NCBI RefSeq assembly: GCF_022965805.1
Contig: NC_133116.1
Span: 248,001 to 312,000, forward strand
Direction: 5' to 3'
Length of the DNA stretch: 64,000 bases
Origin: Primulina eburnea
Lineage: Eukaryota; Streptophyta; Magnoliopsida; Lamiales; Gesneriaceae
The translations under genes and the position numbers were made by a program. The notes beneath the pieces are model-generated. The model saw nothing but the letters and a program-made list of their open reading frames with translations. It did not search any database and was not told the origin of the DNA. Positions 59,527-64,000 of the stretch are shown here, in pieces (positions within the stretch are counted from its first letter, which is position 1; the number at the start of each line of letters is the position of its first letter).

Positions 59527-61510
59527 TGTTGGATCTCGGTTTCTACACGCCCAAACGCAGCGGAAGTTTTAAAAATTTTAGATCTTGACATTCAAGATGT
59601 GTTTGGACGCTCGTATGATTTTAAGAAAAACATTCATAGGATGTTTAGAAATTTATACCTTTTGTGAATAAATCACGTGGCACCGACTGATCCGGTATTA
59701 CGGATCTAGCTCTTGATGAATCCCTACGAACTTTCTTCAAGAGACTCCTTTCTTCTAATCAGGTCCACGACTAGATGATTTGTTCCTCTTCTAATTCGCA
59801 CTAGAGAATTAAAAGAAGTTTTTCGTAGGAGAGAAAATAATTGAGAGGCGGCTCTAAAATTCTTCAAGAGGAAGTGGCCAATTATTTTTTTTTATTGAAG
59901 GGAGGCTCACGTTAAAAACATGTGGTGGGGTGGCTAGGGTTTTTATTTTTGTTTGCATGTGTTATTAAATTAAACCCTAATTACATAATTAACATTAATG
60001 GGCTTGATTTAATTAATTGGACTAGTCCAACTAGTTTAATTTATTTAATCAAAGTCCATTAAAACTTTAATTATTTAATATGTTGGACTTGTACCCCTAC
60101 AAGCCCATTAAACATATTATCCACCCTATTTAATTTATTAATTAATCAACTCAACTTTTGAGCTTAATAAATTAAATACATTATAAATTCAACATTTGAA
60201 TTTATTATTTAAATTATAAATTGAACTACTTGAATTTACATCACCTCCAAAATTTAATATTTAATAAACCCAACATTTGAGTTTAATAAATTAAATTCTC
60301 AAATTTTATAAATTCAACTACTTGAATTTATTCTCTCAAAATTTAATTATCATAAATTCAACTCCTTGAATTTACTATATAATATAAATTCAACTTCTTG
60401 AATTTATTCTCTCAACGGGAACAAACAATCCAGTAATTGTGTGACCCCCAATGGTTCAGGGATACAGCTAGTCGTGGGTTCACAACTCTTTGTGATTCAG
60501 AATAATATTTATTCTTATTCGGGCTTACCCTAGTTAGCCTCATTCTTTTCATCAACACCTTGATCAAGAATGTCAGAACTCATTTCTGATTGCACCCATC
60601 GGATCATGGTAAGAGCGTCTAGTAGCATCGCCCCATGATCCCCTAGGTATCACTGATAGTGCCTGCAAGAACCAGTCGATTATGATTAACGTACAGTACG
60701 GTCCCTTCATCTCATATATCCCGATCGAATCTGCAACCATTGGTTCATCGAGGGTTGCATATTTATCCGATAACTATGTGATAACTATAATAGTGGCATC
60801 ACGTGTACTATTTGGAGAACTCCTTCTCCAATGTAAATCTCATACTCTGGCCAGAGATTCCATGCACTATTATTACATAAGATCACATAGGATATCCACA
60901 CCTGCAGGTGAGCGGTGAATCCCCGACTACAATGCACTGGCTCCTATATGTGTCGCAACTATACCCAACCTCGCCACCTGATGACTCTCCTGGAGCCGGT
61001 AAACGAGTCAAAGCACAGTCCTAGCATATAGAGCCTCAGTGTTGTCCCGGGTCATAAGGACTAATGGTGTACAATCATAACCACAGACTTATCCTCTCGA
61101 TGAATGATAACCACTTGGAAAGTCCGAGGGAGGGTTGTTCGGTATAATCATCATATGACTACCCATCTGTATGTTTGGACATCTCTATGCCCTTACCAAG
61201 AAACGCAGTACACAACATCCCAGATGCTAGTCTCGAGCTCAAGCGACCTTTATCCATGTTTTAAGCAGCTGAATCGACTAGGAACGAATTTAGAATATGC
61301 AGTGTTTACAAATGAGTTTCAACATGGAATTACGATTCATTTGTATTAAAGCATAATCAAGGACTTTATCTATGTTGTTTACATAGGTATACAGATAAAG
61401 TATTACGAAACCATTAAAAGTTAAATTATATTAAAATAAAGATTGTTTATTTCACTTGAGTCAATAAATTCCCTAGCCAACCGTTGGCTTGCAGGGCATC
61501 TACTCTAATA
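59527..61510 (-). mobile_element. Solo LTR, about 1,984 bp, with 5-bp target duplication
   Basis: Left end on the plus strand TGTTGGATCTCGGTTTC; right end ...TTGCAGGGCATCTACTCTAATA. Read on the minus strand it would start TATTAGAGTAGATGCCC and end ...CCGAGATCCAACA, so TG...CA is kept at one end and the other is mutated (CA to TA). ATATA flanks both sides (59522-59526 and 61511-61515). No internal protein or second LTR lies beside it, so recombination between two LTRs probably removed the rest. Its middle has many short AAATTCAAC/TTGAATTT inverted motifs (60180-60415). It resembles the long LTRs of copia elements. Confidence 0.75.
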
Positions 61511-61515
61511 ATATA

Positions 61516-62275
61516 TACGGGCAAATTCATCTTGGAAAAAAAGATTTTCTTTGCATCAACTCGCACTGCTCTCTATTCCGAAGATCAATAGAAACACTAA
61601 AAAGAAAACATACATAGATGAATGAAAATGATGAAAGTAATGAGCCGCAACCGATCGCATTAATGTAAACTAGGATTTACCGCTTTCTTATTTATTAAAA
61701 ATTATAGCTAGCGATAACAACAAAACTTTAATCTATTGTATTGTACGAGAGTCGAAGCAACATGTGTGGATAGATTTCCGAGCAGAGGCAATCAATTTTT
61801 AATATATCCCAACAGGAATATTAATTAACTATTTTTGCCTCGTTAAAGATCAAACCATAAATGTCTAGGTAACATCCAATATAGTGCATATTGTTCTATA
61901 CTATATTTTGTAATGTAAATATTGTGGTTAGGATGAAGAAACGTAGTAATTTTAGAAACACTAGTGTATATTATAATAATATATAATTAACTCCAAGGTC
62001 GCTAGCTTGCATGATTCTCTTCAACCCTAATCAAATATAACCTTAAAGATTAACTTTTTAAAAATGGAGTTGCGCCGCCCATCCCACGATCGATCTTAGC
62101 TGCAGAATGTAAAGCTGTTAAATTTGGGAATAAAATCTACTCGGTTTGGGACACGGTGACGAGATAAAAATACGCTAAAAATCAGATATTGTTCCTTCTC
62201 TTGGATGGGCTGTGGCCGGCTTAGCGCGATTGGTTAATTTGATTAATCTATGGTTTCGTTTTCCGTCTGTCGGGG

Positions 62276-62326
<51 letters not shown>

Positions 62327-63001
62327 CTTACAAGCTGATGGGAAATAGAGAATGACAGCCAATCTTTGTCTTCGAACTAACAAACCTTGCTAAAACCAGG
62401 TGAAATTTCACTACATTTAGCGACGCACGTATGTACTAGATACTTTTTTAGTGGGGAAGTCTTTAGATATTGATCATCTTGTTATGATCACTAAATTGAA
62501 AATTTATGAAAATAAGTATTTTTAGGACGTATAAAATTTGAACTGGTTTGAACAATTTAACATAGTCGGTTTAGGGGAAGGTATATGTATTAATTTTGAC
62601 GCAGATGGTCGATTTAAATTAGAGTATGAATATTCCACATATAAAAAAAATTAAAAGTTAAGAACAAAATTTATTTTTAAAAAAATAATAAAAGAACTTT
62701 GAAATGATTTTAGTTTGAAAACAAAGTGCTCTTATTCATTACTTGATGGTCCAGCTGGCTTGAATCAAGTGATTTATGCATGCATTTAAAAATGCCAGTT
62801 GATTGAGGGAGACAATAAACTAAAGGAAAAAAATATAATATAATATAAAGTTCTCCATATATGTATCAGTAGAATTTTTTATTAAAAAACAAAAAATAAG
62901 ATTAATATGCATCAATAATTAATGAGTCAACAAATTCCGACTAACACGTCTCATATTAATCATAAACTTGTAATCGTGCTGCTATTGAAGTCTATACTAC
63001 T
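61516..63001. other. Gene-free spacer
   Basis: AT-rich sequence with a (TA)n microsatellite at about 62279-62325. No gene, RNA or further element is recognised before the gypsy LTR. Confidence 0.5.
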
Positions 63002-64000
63002 TGATACCCCTATAAGGGCTCGGGTCCTGGAGGACCCGGGAAATGTCATTGAGTAGCCCCTATAGAAATCGGGAGGGCGATTGTTACCCACGCGACTGGG
63101 CGCTTCATGCATGACCGGGTATTGACTTACCTCCCGAGCAACTAGGGACCGGGCTTTCATGCTGAAGCCGAGGGCTCCATACTCGAGTAACTCACTTAGA
63201 GGATCTTACAGATTGTAAGGCAAAAAGCGACTGGGTGGGAAGTCAACGTCTTCCGCCTGAACGTATCCCCGAAAATATGGAGAAGAAAGGGACTGGACAT
63301 GCAGTCAACGTCCCTTATTCTTGGAGTACCCACGAAGCTATCGGGTAGAAAGGGACCCGACAGGCCGTCAACGTCCGAGGGTACAGGTAGTAGGTGAGCA
63401 CGCGCATCAAGGTAACCCTAGCTTCTCTTCAAATAGCAGGTATCGTTGACATTCTACAGGTCTGAAATTTCTTCACTCTCAAGCATCCATACATATTGCT
63501 TTAAGTTCCCTCTCGACAACCCTGCTGACTTAAGCATCGGAGTGGTCACGCCGGACACCCTTCCGGCGCCCATTCACGAGTTCCTTTCATTGTTTGCAGG
63601 TCACGATCGAAGCCATCTACCTTGCTCATTTTCCTAAACAACACTATAAATTCTTGATTTGACCCGGTGGAGCACCCGACCCTGCTCATCCATTTTACCC
63701 GGATCACATCATTGGCGCCGTCTGTGGGAAATTGAAACTAAGGCGTTGATATGGCTCACACAAGGAAAACTAACCAGAACACTTCCCGGGTCCAGGGAGT
63801 TGACGCGAATCATTCAAGACAAGAGGACGCCCCTCCCGATCTTATCACTATGACTCCAGCGGAGTTTGATAGACGCATTAACGAAGCCATAGAGAGAGCT
63901 ATGGCCAGGCGGGAAGCTTCCCACCATGATATACCACTCGAGAAAGAACCAAAAAAAGAGCAGGAGCAGCAGCAAGAATTGAGGGAGGAGGAGAAGAGGG
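63002..64000 (+). mobile_element. 5' part of a Ty3/gypsy LTR retrotransposon
   Basis: A GC-richer block begins near 63002 (TGATACCCC...) and the presumed 5' LTR ends in CA near 63708, about 707 bp. A primer binding site TGGCGCCGTCTGTGGG starts at 63713; its first nine bases are complementary to the 3' end of plant tRNA-Asp, a usual primer for plant gypsy elements. CACTATAAATTC near 63640 is TATA-like. The exact LTR start is uncertain because the 3' LTR is beyond the window. Confidence 0.7.
63751..64000 (+). CDS. Gypsy gag polyprotein, N-terminal fragment
   Basis: The frame from ATG at 63751 (MAHTRKTNQNTSRVQGVD) is open to the window edge, 83 codons. It contains TPAEFDRRINEAIERAMARR, similar in style to the start of plant gypsy gag, then a charged Glu/Gln-rich stretch. 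It begins about 30 bases after the primer binding site, as expected for gag. Confidence 0.7.
   Translation, partial: MAHTRKTNQNTSRVQGVDANHSRQEDAPPDLITMTPAEFDRRINEAIERAMARREASHHDIPLEKEPKKEQEQQQELREEEKR

Noticed and set aside
63446..63637. Short ORFs within the gypsy LTR
   Set aside because: LTR sequence is non-coding; gag starts after the primer binding site.
1..64000. CRISPR arrays, rRNA genes, tRNA genes
   Set aside because: None was seen; the regular repeats are microsatellites, intronic duplication or LTR repeats, and no cloverleaf with A and B boxes was found by eye.

Overview
The window is nuclear DNA of a flowering plant, most likely a eudicot. It is AT-rich with GT-AG introns, plant-specific gene families (SOFL, class II RSL bHLH, autoinhibited Ca2+-ATPase) and many plant transposable-element remnants. 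I cannot fix the species; an asterid is possible but not shown.

Layout. 1-4.7 kb: the 3' two thirds of a UTP4/POPCORN-type WD40 gene (+), with a LINE tail in its first visible intron and a recent 268/285-bp tandem duplication in a later one. 7.4-8.1 kb: a three-exon SOB FIVE-LIKE gene (-). 10.0-11.1 kb: an intronless plant nuclear-type protein of unknown function (+). 11.8-14.3 kb: a 5'-truncated LINE (-) with poly(A) and a 12-bp target duplication. 14.7-16.9 kb: an EXO70 pseudogene (+). 18.8-21.2 kb: an AKAP17A/XE7-like RRM gene (-). 22.1-23.9 kb: a small MGCF-type protein gene with a one-base frameshift (+). 24.3-24.6 kb: a copia remnant; 26.5 kb: a Helitron 3' end. 27.3-33.6 kb: a PCFS4/Pcf11-type cleavage and polyadenylation factor (+).

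35.8-56 kb: a type IIB Ca2+-ATPase (ACA1-like), an R2R3-MYB of the MYB98/115/118 clade, a SAT32/IFRD gene (all +), a decayed ASCC2-like CUE-protein gene (-) and a class II RSL bHLH gene (-, one-base frameshift). Apart from the MYB, this matches from memory the Arabidopsis order At1g27770 (ACA1), At1g27760 (SAT32), At1g27752 (CUE/ASCC2-like), At1g27740 (RSL4), so it looks like an ancestral microsyntenic block. 56-64 kb is gene-poor: a 1,984-bp solo LTR with 5-bp target duplication, then the 5' LTR, primer binding site and gag start of a Ty3/gypsy element running off the window end.

The genes are independent single transcription units; there are no operons. Themes are RNA processing (UTP4, PCFS4, AKAP17A-like), Ca2+ transport and transcription factors. 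No clearly new biological system was found. The most useful leads are the syntenic block with its decaying ASCC2 copy, the single-base frameshifts in two otherwise conserved genes (real or assembly error), the GC-AG intron of the SOFL gene, and several TIR/fold-back elements not explained by genes.
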